Shown in pieces: positions 16,261 to 25,177 of a stretch of DNA of 64,000 nucleotides (the stretch's first letter is position 1; each line of letters begins with the position of its first letter). The translations under genes and the position numbers were made by a program. Source of the stretch: Croceibacterium salegens (GTDB lineage: Bacteria; Pseudomonadota; Alphaproteobacteria; Sphingomonadales; Sphingomonadaceae); NCBI RefSeq assembly GCF_009827435.1, contig NZ_WTYM01000038.1, positions 1-64,000 of the forward strand. Reading direction: 5' to 3'. The notes below the pieces were generated by a model that worked only from the letters and a program-made list of their open reading frames with translations, had not been told where the DNA came from and searched no databases.

Positions 16261-17349
16261 TCAGCCCAAATCCTTCTCCAGCAACCACTCTTCGATCACA
16301 TTGGCGACCTCGTCGCTATTGCTTTCGAGCTGCATGGCATGGCCGTTACCTTGCACACCGCGCTCCTCGAGCCGGACGTGTTCGGCGGCGACCCCGGCCT
16401 GGCGCAGAAACGCGACGATCGCATGGTTGTCCGCCGCCATCCACGAAGCCTCGGCGGTCACGACGACGACCGGGAAACCCGAAGCGAGATTGGGCAGGCG
16501 CCGCGCCGGTTCGGCCTGCACCTTGTAGGCAACCAGCCCTTCGCCAGGCGACGGGCGGTCCTCGCTCGCCAGTTCCTCGCCTTCGGCCAGTGGCGGGTCG
16601 TAGGTGAGCGGCGCGCGTGTAATGCCGTAGGGCAAAGGGCCGCTGATTGCCTGGAACGGCGGGCCGAGCGGCTCGGCGGCCACCAGCCCTTTGACAAGCT
16701 CCGGCCGGATATCGGCGATGAGCCAGCCGGGCGGACCGCCGGCCGAATGGCTGAGCAGGATCGCCGGGCCAATGCGGTCGAGCAGTTCGGCCCCGGCGCG
16801 CTGGGCATCGGCCTGCCACTGCGCCACGTCGGCCAGCGTCGGCCCCGTCCCGGCGAGGAACGAGAGGAACGCTGGGTCGTCCATCTTGCCCGTCCCCGGC
16901 CATTTGTCGTGCAGCGAGGCCTGCGGATAGTTGTCGTCGAAGTCCTGCGGCCGAGTGAACAGGCGCTCGAGGAACACGGTCGGTCCTGGCCCAGCCATCT
17001 CACCCTGAAAGGCGGGCTGGAACGGGCTGCGGCCGTGCTGTGGGCGGTCGACCACGTAAACCGCCCAGCCACGCCGGACAAACCAGTGGACCCAACCTTC
17101 GCGCCCGTCCGCCGTGCCAAGAAAATCGGTGCCCTGCCCCCCGCCGCCATGGATCATCACGATCGGCCATGGGTGGCGAAGGTCCCTGGGGATCCAGTAC
17201 TCGTTGTACTGCTGCCCACGCATGGCCTTGCCGGCCACCGGGTGGTCGATCAGTTCGCCCCCGGTCCAGAAGAAGCCTTGAGCCGCCAATTCGAGAGGAT
17301 CGGCCTTGCCCGCCGCATGGAGCGCGACCGGGCGATAGTCACGCCCCAT
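16261..17349 (-). CDS. Alpha/beta-fold hydrolase (esterase-like)
   Basis: This 362-residue serine hydrolase shows the oxyanion-hole region VMIHGGGGQGTDF near residue 66, the nucleophile elbow SHSAGG near 203 (S-x-S-x-G instead of the classic G-x-S-x-G), and the His-containing GNGHAMQLES near the C-terminus. A long lid region with Trp/Pro separates strand and elbow. No signal peptide is seen. The ATG shares bases with the stop of the FAD monooxygenase gene (TGATG), so hydroxylation and ester or ring hydrolysis are probably linked steps in one pathway. Confidence 0.85.
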   Translation of the reverse strand: MGRDYRPVALHAAGKADPLELAAQGFFWTGGELIDHPVAGKAMRGQQYNEYWIPRDLRHPWPIVMIHGGGGQGTDFLGTADGREGWVHWFVRRGWAVYVVDRPQHGRSPFQPAFQGEMAGPGPTVFLERLFTRPQDFDDNYPQASLHDKWPGTGKMDDPAFLSFLAGTGPTLADVAQWQADAQRAGAELLDRIGPAILLSHSAGGPPGWLIADIRPELVKGLVAAEPLGPPFQAISGPLPYGITRAPLTYDPPLAEGEELASEDRPSPGEGLVAYKVQAEPARRLPNLASGFPVVVVTAEASWMAADNHAIVAFLRQAGVAAEHVRLEERGVQGNGHAMQLESNSDEVANVIEEWLLEKDLG

Positions 17350-18602
17350 CAGTGGATCTGCCCTTGCCGACCGGCAATGTCGATCGCCACCCCCGGAGTC
17401 GGATCGGCGTCCTTCCAGCGCGAGCCGGAACGCAGCACGTTACCGATCACCTTGTAGGCGAACAGCATCAGCAGCGCGCCGGACTCGGGATCTTCCTTCA
17501 GCGCCTTGATCGCCGCGAGGTCCTTCCGGCGCTGCTCGAGGTCCTTCTCCTGCAGCATGCGCTTGTTCTCTGTCGCCGCCGGGGAGACGATGTCCCAGAA
17601 TATCCGCCGCCGCTCGTCGGAGAAGCGGTCGAGGATTTCCTCGCCTTCCTCGCCGCGGATTACCGCGCCGAGCACGTCAGCCAGCACCACGCCGGTCCAA
17701 ACTCCTGAAGTCAGGCCAAGCCCGCCGCATGGGTTGGTCGCATGCGCCGCATCTCCGGCCAGCAGGACATGGCCCTTGTGCAGCGTTTCCGCTGCGCGCT
17801 GGTGCAGCATGTAGGGGCTGGAGGAGACAATTTCGTAGTCCCTGCTCCCCTGCATGAACCACTCGTAGCGGTCGTGAATCCGCTCCTCGTAGGTGTCGAG
17901 CGGGAGGCTCGCGTCCTCCATGTAGGTGCAGCGCCATAGTCCGTCGCGGTCGAGTTGGGCGATCACCGCCATGTTGACCGGGTCGCAGACGAAATTGGCC
18001 TGCTGGTACCCGATTTTGCGGAAGTCGAACTTCACGTTGGTGGCGACGAAACGCTCGGGCCAGGTGTGGCCTTCGAACTCGATGCCCGCGAGCCGTCGCA
18101 CCGTGCTGCGCGCGCCGTCCGCGCCGATCAGCCATGTGGCCGAGAAGGTCTTCTCGCCGTCGGCAGTGCTGGCAGCGACGGTAACGCCGTCCTCACCGTC
18201 GACGATGGCGGCCACCTCGTGATCGAAAAGCACTTCGACTCCGAGCTTCACCGCATGTTCCATCGCCACCCGGGCGACGTCGTGTTGGCCGGCGTGGAGC
18301 TGGTAGTCGTAGGGAATGCCCTCGACCGGCTCGGTAGTGACCACCGAAGAATAGCCGAATTCTGGCACGTGGGTGCCGAAGTCGCGGTTCTGGAAACCGA
18401 TGGCGTTGAGCTCGCCGAGAAGGCCCAGTTCCTCGAGGATGATGAGCGTGGAGGGGAAATAGACCGCGGCGCGCGGCGAATTGATGATCTCCGGCTCGCG
18501 TTCGAGCACGGTGACCGAGGCCCCGCCTTGCGCCAGCGCCAGCGCGGTCAGCATCCCGACCGGCCCGGCCCCAACCACGATTACGTCCTTGCTCTCGCCC
18601 AT
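17349..18602 (-). CDS. FAD-dependent aromatic-type monooxygenase (PHBH fold)
   Basis: This 417-residue group A flavin hydroxylase has an N-terminal Rossmann motif VVGAGPVGML, the DG motif in GADGARSTVRR (about residue 160) and the GD motif GDAAHATNPCGGLGL (about 280). It resembles the MhpA/PheA-like hydroxylases acting on phenolic acids, but lacks their C-terminal thioredoxin-like domain. It uses NAD(P)H and O2. It is coupled to the downstream hydrolase and lies 69 bases after the ThDP enzyme gene. The substrate is unknown. Confidence 0.88.
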   Translation of the reverse strand: MGESKDVIVVGAGPVGMLTALALAQGGASVTVLEREPEIINSPRAAVYFPSTLIILEELGLLGELNAIGFQNRDFGTHVPEFGYSSVVTTEPVEGIPYDYQLHAGQHDVARVAMEHAVKLGVEVLFDHEVAAIVDGEDGVTVAASTADGEKTFSATWLIGADGARSTVRRLAGIEFEGHTWPERFVATNVKFDFRKIGYQQANFVCDPVNMAVIAQLDRDGLWRCTYMEDASLPLDTYEERIHDRYEWFMQGSRDYEIVSSSPYMLHQRAAETLHKGHVLLAGDAAHATNPCGGLGLTSGVWTGVVLADVLGAVIRGEEGEEILDRFSDERRRIFWDIVSPAATENKRMLQEKDLEQRRKDLAAIKALKEDPESGALLMLFAYKVIGNVLRSGSRWKDADPTPGVAIDIAGRQGQIH

Positions 18603-18671
18603 CGCCTCGACTCTCCTTGGAGCGGGAGTCCTATCGGCTCATTTGATTCACGCAAAGGCGAATGCTGCGCA

Positions 18672-20345
18672 TCATCCGCGCGAAATCACGGTTTCCTGCT
18701 CGGTGATGAATTCGACCAGCGCCGGTTGGCCGGCCTCGGTCGCGGCGATAGCCCTACGCAGCGCCGGGACGATCTCGTCTGCCTCGGTCACCCGCTCACC
18801 GTGGCATCCGAGCGAGCGCGTGAACATCGCGTAATCGCCGCTGATGTCGGTGGCGCGATACTTTGCCGTGGCCTCCGGCATGATCGGGATTTCGATCGCC
18901 ATCGCCGCATTGTTGAGCAGGATCGAGAGGATCGGGATGTTCTCGCGCGCGGCGGTCTCGAGGTCTGTGCCGGTGAAGCCGATCGCAGCATCGCCCCAGA
19001 CGTTGATGCACAGTTTATCGGGGCAAGTGAGCTTGGCGCCCATGGCGAGGCCGAGGCCGTAGCCGAGCTGGGTCGACTTGCCCCAGCCGATGTAGCCATG
19101 CGGGGTGGTGGACTTCCAGAACGGCACGAGCTGGTCGCGCGGGGAGCCGGCGTCGTGGGTGATGATCGTGTTGTCGACGTCGACGGTGTCGTAGAGTTCG
19201 CGCAGCACGCGGTAGGGCGAGAGCGGGCTAGTATTCTGATTACGCTTGGTTTCCCACTTCGCCAGCCAGTCGCGTTCGCAGTCCTTGATCGCCTGCGCCA
19301 CCGGCGCGGCATCGCGCGGTTTGGGTTCGCGCCGCTTCGCTTCATCGAGCATGGCCGCCAGCGTCAGCTTGGCATCGCCGACCAGCGCCAACTCGCTCGG
19401 CACCGACTTGTCGATGTCGAGCGGGTCGAGAGTTGCGTGAATCAAGCGCTTCATCGGGGGGATGGACAGTCCGAACGGCGTCGCAGTGAAGCTGCATCCG
19501 ATGCCGAACAGCACGTCGCACTCGGCCAGCCACTTCGCCACGCAGCCGTTGATGCCGTTGCCGCCCGAACCGAGCGCCAGCGGGTGGGTCTCGTCGAACG
19601 TCGACTTGCCGGGCAGGCTGGTCATCACGGGGATAGCCAAGTGCTCGGCCAGCGCCTGCAATTCGACATAGGCTTCCGACCAGTGCACGCCTTGACCCGC
19701 GTAGATCGCGGGATTCTTCGCGCTCATCAGCACATCGAGCGCGGCGGAGACGCTCTCGGCGGATGGCTGCGAGGTCACTACCTTTCCCGGCACATAGCCC
19801 AAGTCGCCCTCGTAAGGCTTGTCGAGCACGTCGTAGGGAAGTTCGGTCACCACCGGCTGCGGGCGTCCGTTGCGCAGCATCGAGAAGGCGCGGCGCAGCA
19901 CGGGCACGACATCGCCGCCGCTGGTCAGCGGCTCAGCGTGCTTGGCGTAGCTCGCCATCGAGCGGGTCGAGTTGAAGTTGTACGGCACGTACATCTGCGA
20001 CAGCGCGTAACCCTGCGGCATCACCAGCACCGGCACGCTCTCGGCAAAGGCCTGCGCCACGCCGCCCATCGCGTTCTCCGCGCCGGGGCCCTGTTGCATC
20101 ACGAAGACGCCCATCTGGCCGCCCTTGCTCATCCGGCTCATCGCGTCGGCCATGTGCAGGCCGGTGCGTTCCTGCCGCACGATCACGGTGCGGATGTCGA
20201 TCCGCGCCGCCGCCTCGAGGATCTGGTTGCGCGGATAGCCGAAGACGATCTCCACGCCCTCGCGCTTGAGCACCGCTGCGATGGCATCGGCCACCGTGCC
20301 ATTGGCATGCACTTGCTGGTCGGCCTTGCCGCTGCCTTGTCTCAT
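18672..20345 (-). CDS. Thiamine-diphosphate-dependent enzyme (acetolactate synthase/decarboxylase superfamily)
   Basis: This 557-residue ThDP enzyme has an N-terminal PYR domain with the activating Glu in RQERTGLHMADAMSR, a middle domain, and a C-terminal PP domain with the cofactor motif WGDAAIGFTGTDLETAA...LLNN. Overall pattern fits the poorly characterized thiamine pyrophosphate-requiring group near benzoylformate decarboxylase and acetolactate synthase. The start is ATG 20345 beside a 13-base gap from HupE. Clustering with an FAD hydroxylase and hydrolase suggests a 2-keto acid lyase or ligase step. Confidence 0.88.
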   Translation of the reverse strand: MRQGSGKADQQVHANGTVADAIAAVLKREGVEIVFGYPRNQILEAAARIDIRTVIVRQERTGLHMADAMSRMSKGGQMGVFVMQQGPGAENAMGGVAQAFAESVPVLVMPQGYALSQMYVPYNFNSTRSMASYAKHAEPLTSGGDVVPVLRRAFSMLRNGRPQPVVTELPYDVLDKPYEGDLGYVPGKVVTSQPSAESVSAALDVLMSAKNPAIYAGQGVHWSEAYVELQALAEHLAIPVMTSLPGKSTFDETHPLALGSGGNGINGCVAKWLAECDVLFGIGCSFTATPFGLSIPPMKRLIHATLDPLDIDKSVPSELALVGDAKLTLAAMLDEAKRREPKPRDAAPVAQAIKDCERDWLAKWETKRNQNTSPLSPYRVLRELYDTVDVDNTIITHDAGSPRDQLVPFWKSTTPHGYIGWGKSTQLGYGLGLAMGAKLTCPDKLCINVWGDAAIGFTGTDLETAARENIPILSILLNNAAMAIEIPIMPEATAKYRATDISGDYAMFTRSLGCHGERVTEADEIVPALRRAIAATEAGQPALVEFITEQETVISRG

Positions 20346-20358
20346 CTACTCATCCCTA

Positions 20359-21333
20359 TCAGGCGATCCGCTCGAACATCCAGTAGCTGGCGAGGATGCC
20401 CACCGCATAGGCGGCAATTCCCTGCACGCGCTGCGGATGTCCCAGCGCGGGCAGTCGGGCAAGCCCGTGCAGCACGGCGAAGACCACAGCGGCGAACGCG
20501 ACCTGCCCCAGTTCGATGCCGAGGTTGAAGGCCAGCAGCGCGGTCACCAGCCCTTCTTTCGGCAGGCCGATCTGGCCGAGCACCGCGGCAAAGCCGAAAC
20601 CGTGCAGCAGCCCGAAGCTCATCGCCACGAACACCGGCCTGCGCCAGGTCAGCGTATCGCGCGGGCCCTTGGCGATCTCGACCGCGAGGAAGACGATCGA
20701 CAGCGCGATCACCGCCTCGACAGCGCCGGGCGGGAAGGTAACGAGACCGAGCGCGGCGAGCGCCAGGGTGATCGAATGCGAAATCGTGAACCCGGTGATC
20801 GTCACCGCGGTGCGCCGCCAGGTCCGGGCGATGAAGATCAGCCCGGCGACGAACAGCAGGTGGTCGATGCCGGTCCAGATGTGCTCCACGCCGAGCCTGA
20901 GGAAGCGCAGGAACAGGTTCTCGTCGGCTGGTTTGGCCGGAATGGCGACGGTGAGTTCGCCGGGCTGGGCAAGGATCGTCTCCTCCTCCTCGCGAGCAGG
21001 GTGGAGCCGGACGATCGTCGCCAGCGGCGGGGCACCGCGCGGATAGGCGAGCGTGATGGACTTTCCTGCGAGCGACGCGCTGCAGGTGAAACGCACACCG
21101 CCCCAATACCCGAGTTCGTCGCTCCATCGTCGGCTCGGCCCGAGCGGCTCACAGCCCTCGGGTACACCGACTTCGGGCACCATGTAGGCGGCAAGGTTGG
21201 CCGGTACACGCCAGCGCATGTCCCATTCGCCCGGCTTTCCCTCGTCGAGGGTCAGCGCAAGCGGTCGGTTGTCGTCGGCCCGCGCCGCCGCTGGAACCAG
21301 CGCCAGCAGCAGCGCAAGGCACAGCATCCGCAT
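20359..21333 (-). CDS. HupE/UreJ-family membrane protein with periplasmic N-domain
   Basis: This 324-residue protein has a signal peptide (about 1-19), a periplasmic beta-domain (20-165) and about six helices starting after LGVEHIWTGIDHLLF. The His/Asp of GVEHIWTGIDHLLFV and the His of TGFTISHSITLAL are typical of HupE/UreJ proteins, which are linked to nickel or other metal handling. No urease or hydrogenase gene is present here. The ATG shares bases with the PPIase stop (TGATG). It forms a conserved-looking trio with PPIase and DUF3604. Confidence 0.87.
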   Translation of the reverse strand: MRMLCLALLLALVPAAARADDNRPLALTLDEGKPGEWDMRWRVPANLAAYMVPEVGVPEGCEPLGPSRRWSDELGYWGGVRFTCSASLAGKSITLAYPRGAPPLATIVRLHPAREEEETILAQPGELTVAIPAKPADENLFLRFLRLGVEHIWTGIDHLLFVAGLIFIARTWRRTAVTITGFTISHSITLALAALGLVTFPPGAVEAVIALSIVFLAVEIAKGPRDTLTWRRPVFVAMSFGLLHGFGFAAVLGQIGLPKEGLVTALLAFNLGIELGQVAFAAVVFAVLHGLARLPALGHPQRVQGIAAYAVGILASYWMFERIA

Positions 21334-22172
21334 CACCGCGTGCGCACCTCGTAGCGGTCGAGCAAGTCGCCCACCGCCTGCGTGGTGACCGCATTGCGCT
21401 TCGCCGCCAGCGCATCCTCGCGCACCCGGTCTTCGATATCGGCGAGCGCGGGAACCTTGGCGGGAGTCAGTTCGCGCAGCAGCACGAGGTGCCAGCCGTG
21501 ATCGGACTGGACCGGGCCCTGCCATCCGGTGCCGGGATTCAGGCCAAGCAGGGCCTGCACGAAGCCGATGCCGAACTGGGCTGCCAGTTCCTCGGTGCCG
21601 GCATCGGCATAGTTGGCCTGGTAAAGGAACCGGTCGCCGTATTCCTCGGCGCCTGCGTCCTTGCGCAGGACTGCCAGGGCCGCCTCGGCGCGCGCCCTGG
21701 CGTCAGGGCCTGCGAAGAACAGGTGGCCGAAACTGGCCGAACCCGGATCGGCATAGGCTTCCTTGTTGTCTTCGTAGAACTTGCGCACCTCGGCATCGCT
21801 GACCGCAAGATCGCCCGAAGCCTCTTGGGTCAGGACCTGACGCATCTGCTGGATCGTGCGCAGGCGCACCACGCCATCGATGGTGTCGAGGCCGAGCGCC
21901 CGTCCTTCGCGCCACAACGCCTCGTCGGCAGCGGCCTCCTCGACCAGCTTCTCCTTGTCGGCGGCCGGCATAGCCCGCAGCGCGCGCAGGGCCGCCTCCC
22001 GGTCGGTCGCGCCGGTCTGCTGCAGGAGCCGCGTCGCCAGCGCATCGTCGTCGACGACGATGACGTGCCCGGCTTCGGGCGCGGGCGAGAACAGCGAGGC
22101 GCCGAAATAGAGCAGCGCGCCGGCAATCAGGAAATGGACAAGCGGTTCGCGCAGCCAGGCGGGTGCCTTCAC
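21333..22172 (-). CDS. Membrane-anchored parvulin-like peptidyl-prolyl isomerase
   Basis: This 279-residue protein has an N-terminal helix (PLVHFLIAGALLYFGASLF), a SurA-N-like helical region, and a C-terminal parvulin-like segment (SASFGHLFF, GPVQSDHGWHLVLL). A GTG start overlaps the DUF3604 stop (GTGA). It probably faces the periplasm and may help fold the HupE-like N-domain or the DUF3604 partner encoded beside it. Confidence 0.85.
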   Translation of the reverse strand: MKAPAWLREPLVHFLIAGALLYFGASLFSPAPEAGHVIVVDDDALATRLLQQTGATDREAALRALRAMPAADKEKLVEEAAADEALWREGRALGLDTIDGVVRLRTIQQMRQVLTQEASGDLAVSDAEVRKFYEDNKEAYADPGSASFGHLFFAGPDARARAEAALAVLRKDAGAEEYGDRFLYQANYADAGTEELAAQFGIGFVQALLGLNPGTGWQGPVQSDHGWHLVLLRELTPAKVPALADIEDRVREDALAAKRNAVTTQAVGDLLDRYEVRTR

Positions 22173-24070
22173 GGAGTGTACCAGACCGGCGAAGACCAGG
22201 CGCGCTCCTGTATCGTGGTGGGCAGCTTCAGTGTCGCCGGGTCGATGTTGAGCGCCAGCGCGTCATAGACGTGGTGGCGGATCGTCGGCACCTGCAGGAC
22301 GCGCACGTAGTAGAAGGCACGCTGTTTGGGATCGAACTCGGGATCGCTCCAGAAGGTCGCCAGCTCGCTCGCCCCGGCGTTCCAGTCGTTGCGCCAGTGG
22401 ACCTTGTCGACCGGGTCGGCGACGGCGGGCAGCTTGCCGTTGGCACCGATCCGACGGTCGCCCGACCATACGACGTCGAAGACCTTCTCGTGCGTCTTGC
22501 CCGCGGAATCCACCCAGCCCTTGATCACCTGCACGCGGTCGAGCCCGGCGTTCATCGGGTCCTTCTCGGCACGGATGACGAAGCGCGGGGCAACGCCGGT
22601 CGAGGGAGCAAGCTGACCGCCCATCGGCACGCCCTTGCGATAGCCGATCGTACCGAAATCGGCGGCCTTCTCGTCGCCCGCGGCAAAGCCGTATCCCGCG
22701 AACAGGCGCACGCGCATGCGCGGGCCGCTGGTGGCGTAGACCTCGCGGCGGCGGAACGCGTCGAACACGCCCTGGCGCGTATTTTCGTCAGCCCATGCCC
22801 CGGTCAGCCCGGCCGCCGACATCTCCGCCGCCGGGAAGATGATTGGCACCTTGTCGGGTCCGAGCCGGTCCTTGGGCAGGTAATCCTCGGCGAGCTTGCC
22901 TAGGAAGTTCTTTTCGTCGACCGAGACGAGGCCGGTGTGACTGTCGGTCGCCCCGCCCATGCCGTAGCGGAACGGGTTGACCCCGATGCGCTGTTCCTCC
23001 GCCAGACCGCGCAGCAGCGCGCCGCGGACGTAGGAACCGGCAGACACTTCGGTCGGCACCCCGGTCAGCAGCATATTGCGCAGTTCGTACCCGGCGAACT
23101 CGTCGGTCGACGAAAGCTCGGGGTGGGTCTCGGACGTGCCTTTGTACTGCGTGACCTCGGTCACCGGCTCCCACGCCTGGCGCTTGCGCGCATAGTCGGC
23201 AGTAAACGGATTGCCGTCGCTGTCGGTGAGCTCGAACATGCGCCCGTCGCTGAGGTTGGCGTTGTGCGGCATGGCGATGAAATCGGCCCCAGTGCGATCA
23301 CGGGTCTGTTCAAGGAAGTTCCACAAGTCCTCGGGCCGCTCGCTCATCCAGTTGGCGAAAGGCGAGAACTTGGTGGCGACGTCGCCGCCGACGTTGGTGA
23401 AGACGACACGGTGCAGGTTGCGCAGCGCGGGCGCGCTGGTCCATTCCCAGCCGATCAGGGCGGTGAACTTGCCCGGCTCGTTGTACCTCTCGGCGGCGTC
23501 GATCTGGCCCTGCCAGCTGTCGTGCAACACCTCGTCGGTGTGGAAGGTATCGGCGTATTCCTTGCGCTCCTGGGGCGTCAGGTTGCTCCCGCCCATGGCG
23601 GAGGTGGTCAGCGCACGCGCGCCGGAAGCCTCGTACAATTGACGCAACCGCTTGCCGATCGGCAGCTTGAGCAAACGCGGGTCGTTGTCCTGGATGCGCG
23701 AGTTGATCGACAGGTTTACCGCATGGTCGGAGACGACGAGGAAATCGAGCGGGCGGTCGATCCGCACCCGCTGCTGCGTGCGCGGGAACACCACCGGGTA
23801 GCCTTTGGCAAAGCGATAGGCGGTGTCGATGTCGGTCGCGTTGCCCGATCCGAAGGCGTCAACCGAATTGCGCGTGTGCAGGTGGGTGTCGCCCCACAGC
23901 AGCATGCGGTCCTGCGTCGGCGCGGGGACGCGGGTCGAACCCGCCAGTTCGACCTTGAGCGGCCGGTCATCGGGCGCGGGTGCCTGCTGGGCGCATCCGG
24001 ACAGCGCCAACGCTGCTGCACAGACGCCGCCCGCGAGGATGCGAAGCTCCGCTCGGCTGCCGATTCTCAT
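22169..24070 (-). CDS. DUF3604 lipoprotein (PHP-like metal-binding fold)
   Basis: This 633-residue protein has a lipobox (AALALSGC, Cys near 26), then LLWGDTHLHTRNSVDAF with the paired His typical of PHP-like metallohydrolases, plus VVSDHAVNL and MPHNANLSDG as further candidate metal ligands. DUF3604 is widespread in marine bacteria next to HupE and PPIase genes; its reaction is unknown. The start is ATG 24070 after GGGGGAGGGCAAGG. It is the first gene of the 13-gene block, and the intergenic palindrome at 24164 lies about 95 bases upstream. Confidence 0.88.
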   Translation of the reverse strand: MRIGSRAELRILAGGVCAAALALSGCAQQAPAPDDRPLKVELAGSTRVPAPTQDRMLLWGDTHLHTRNSVDAFGSGNATDIDTAYRFAKGYPVVFPRTQQRVRIDRPLDFLVVSDHAVNLSINSRIQDNDPRLLKLPIGKRLRQLYEASGARALTTSAMGGSNLTPQERKEYADTFHTDEVLHDSWQGQIDAAERYNEPGKFTALIGWEWTSAPALRNLHRVVFTNVGGDVATKFSPFANWMSERPEDLWNFLEQTRDRTGADFIAMPHNANLSDGRMFELTDSDGNPFTADYARKRQAWEPVTEVTQYKGTSETHPELSSTDEFAGYELRNMLLTGVPTEVSAGSYVRGALLRGLAEEQRIGVNPFRYGMGGATDSHTGLVSVDEKNFLGKLAEDYLPKDRLGPDKVPIIFPAAEMSAAGLTGAWADENTRQGVFDAFRRREVYATSGPRMRVRLFAGYGFAAGDEKAADFGTIGYRKGVPMGGQLAPSTGVAPRFVIRAEKDPMNAGLDRVQVIKGWVDSAGKTHEKVFDVVWSGDRRIGANGKLPAVADPVDKVHWRNDWNAGASELATFWSDPEFDPKQRAFYYVRVLQVPTIRHHVYDALALNIDPATLKLPTTIQERAWSSPVWYTP

Positions 24071-24163
24071 GTCCTTGCCCTCCCCCGGAGCAGTGCCGCT
24101 CCATTGGTCCGTACAATGTCACCTCGCCCCGGCGCTGTGAAGTACGGGCCTGCCTATCGGCAT

Positions 24164-24181
24164 GATAACCGTCCGGTTATC
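24164..24181. promoter_or_regulatory. Perfect palindrome between divergent genes, probable operator
   Basis: GATAACCG and CGGTTATC are exact inverted copies separated by TC. The site lies midway in the 172-base region between divergent genes (DUF3604 lipoprotein start 24070, MBL hydrolase start 24243). The size and symmetry match TetR-family operators. No TetR gene is in the window, so the regulator would be encoded elsewhere. If real, it could control both the 13-gene block and the hydrolase. Confidence 0.6.
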
Positions 24182-24242
24182 GCTTTGCAGGCTTCCGCCG
24201 CGCCCGCTGTTGGGGCACGATGGCGGCAAGGGAGAGACGACG

Positions 24243-25133
24243 ATGCAACCGATTCAACTCGGCCGGATGCGGATTCACAAGGTCCACGAGATGGACAGCC
24301 CGGTGCCGCTGCTCGGCCAGCTGCCCGGCGTCACCGGTGCGGACATGAAGCGGCTGCTGACCTGGTACGACCAGCCCGACGAGGTCAACGCCGATCCCGA
24401 AACCAGCCTGATGACCTTCTCGGTCCACTCATGGGTCATCGAGATCGACGGCCGGACCGTGCTGATCGACACTTGCGACGGCAACGACAAGCATCGCCTG
24501 ATCCCCGAGGTCAGCAACCTCAACACCGACTACCTCGGCAACCTGCGCCGCGCCGGGTTCGAGCCGGGCGACATCGACCTCGTCATGTGCACACACCTGC
24601 ACTTCGACCATGTCGGCTGGAACACCCGGCTGGAGAACGGCAAGTGGGTGCCGACCTTCGAAAACGCCCGCTACCTGTTCGGCAAGCGCGACTACGAATA
24701 CTTCAAGACCCAGCCCGAGAGCGAGATCGTCCACCTCGAGGCCTTCCTCGATTCGATCGTGCCGATCATGGAAGCGGGCAAGGGCGAGCTGGTCGACGAG
24801 GACCACGTCGCGCTGGGCGAAATCGCCGACGGGGTGTGGATGGAACCGGCGTTCGGCCATTCGCCCGGCTGCTGCACGATCTCCGCACAGGCGGGCGGCG
24901 CGCCGGCGCTGTTCTGGGGCGACGTGATCCACCACCCGGTCCAGCTGATCCGCCACGACCTGCCCTTCGCCTTCGACACCGACGGGGTCATGGCCAGCAA
25001 GACCCGCAAGCGCACGATGGAGCGCGCGGCGGACGACGACCTGCTGTGCTTCCCGGCGCATTTCCGCCGCACCAGCGCCGGACGCGTGTTGCGTGATGGC
25101 GATGCCTTCAAATACGAGTGGCTGCCCGGCTGA
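24243..25133 (+). CDS. MBL-fold metallo-hydrolase (quorum-quenching lactonase-like)
   Basis: This 296-residue metallo-beta-lactamase-fold enzyme has the zinc motif THLHFDHVGW near residue 118, a further His in FGHSPGCC, the bridging Asp in FWGDVIHHP and a C-terminal FPAHF His. This matches the AiiA-like/MBL lactonase-hydrolase group. No signal peptide is visible, so it is cytosolic. The ATG at 24243 follows GGGAGAGACG. It is divergent from the 13-gene block and shares the palindrome between them, so it may open a lactone or ester in the same pathway. Confidence 0.88.
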   Translation: MQPIQLGRMRIHKVHEMDSPVPLLGQLPGVTGADMKRLLTWYDQPDEVNADPETSLMTFSVHSWVIEIDGRTVLIDTCDGNDKHRLIPEVSNLNTDYLGNLRRAGFEPGDIDLVMCTHLHFDHVGWNTRLENGKWVPTFENARYLFGKRDYEYFKTQPESEIVHLEAFLDSIVPIMEAGKGELVDEDHVALGEIADGVWMEPAFGHSPGCCTISAQAGGAPALFWGDVIHHPVQLIRHDLPFAFDTDGVMASKTRKRTMERAADDDLLCFPAHFRRTSAGRVLRDGDAFKYEWLPG

Positions 25134-25177
25134 AACCCCTACTTGATTGCAGCTGAAACCGGGTCCAAGGGGCGGCG

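Noticed and set aside
17955-20528. 857-residue open frame across the FAD and ThDP genes on the plus strand
   Set aside because: Both real genes on the minus strand have full sets of motifs and tight junctions; this frame has none.
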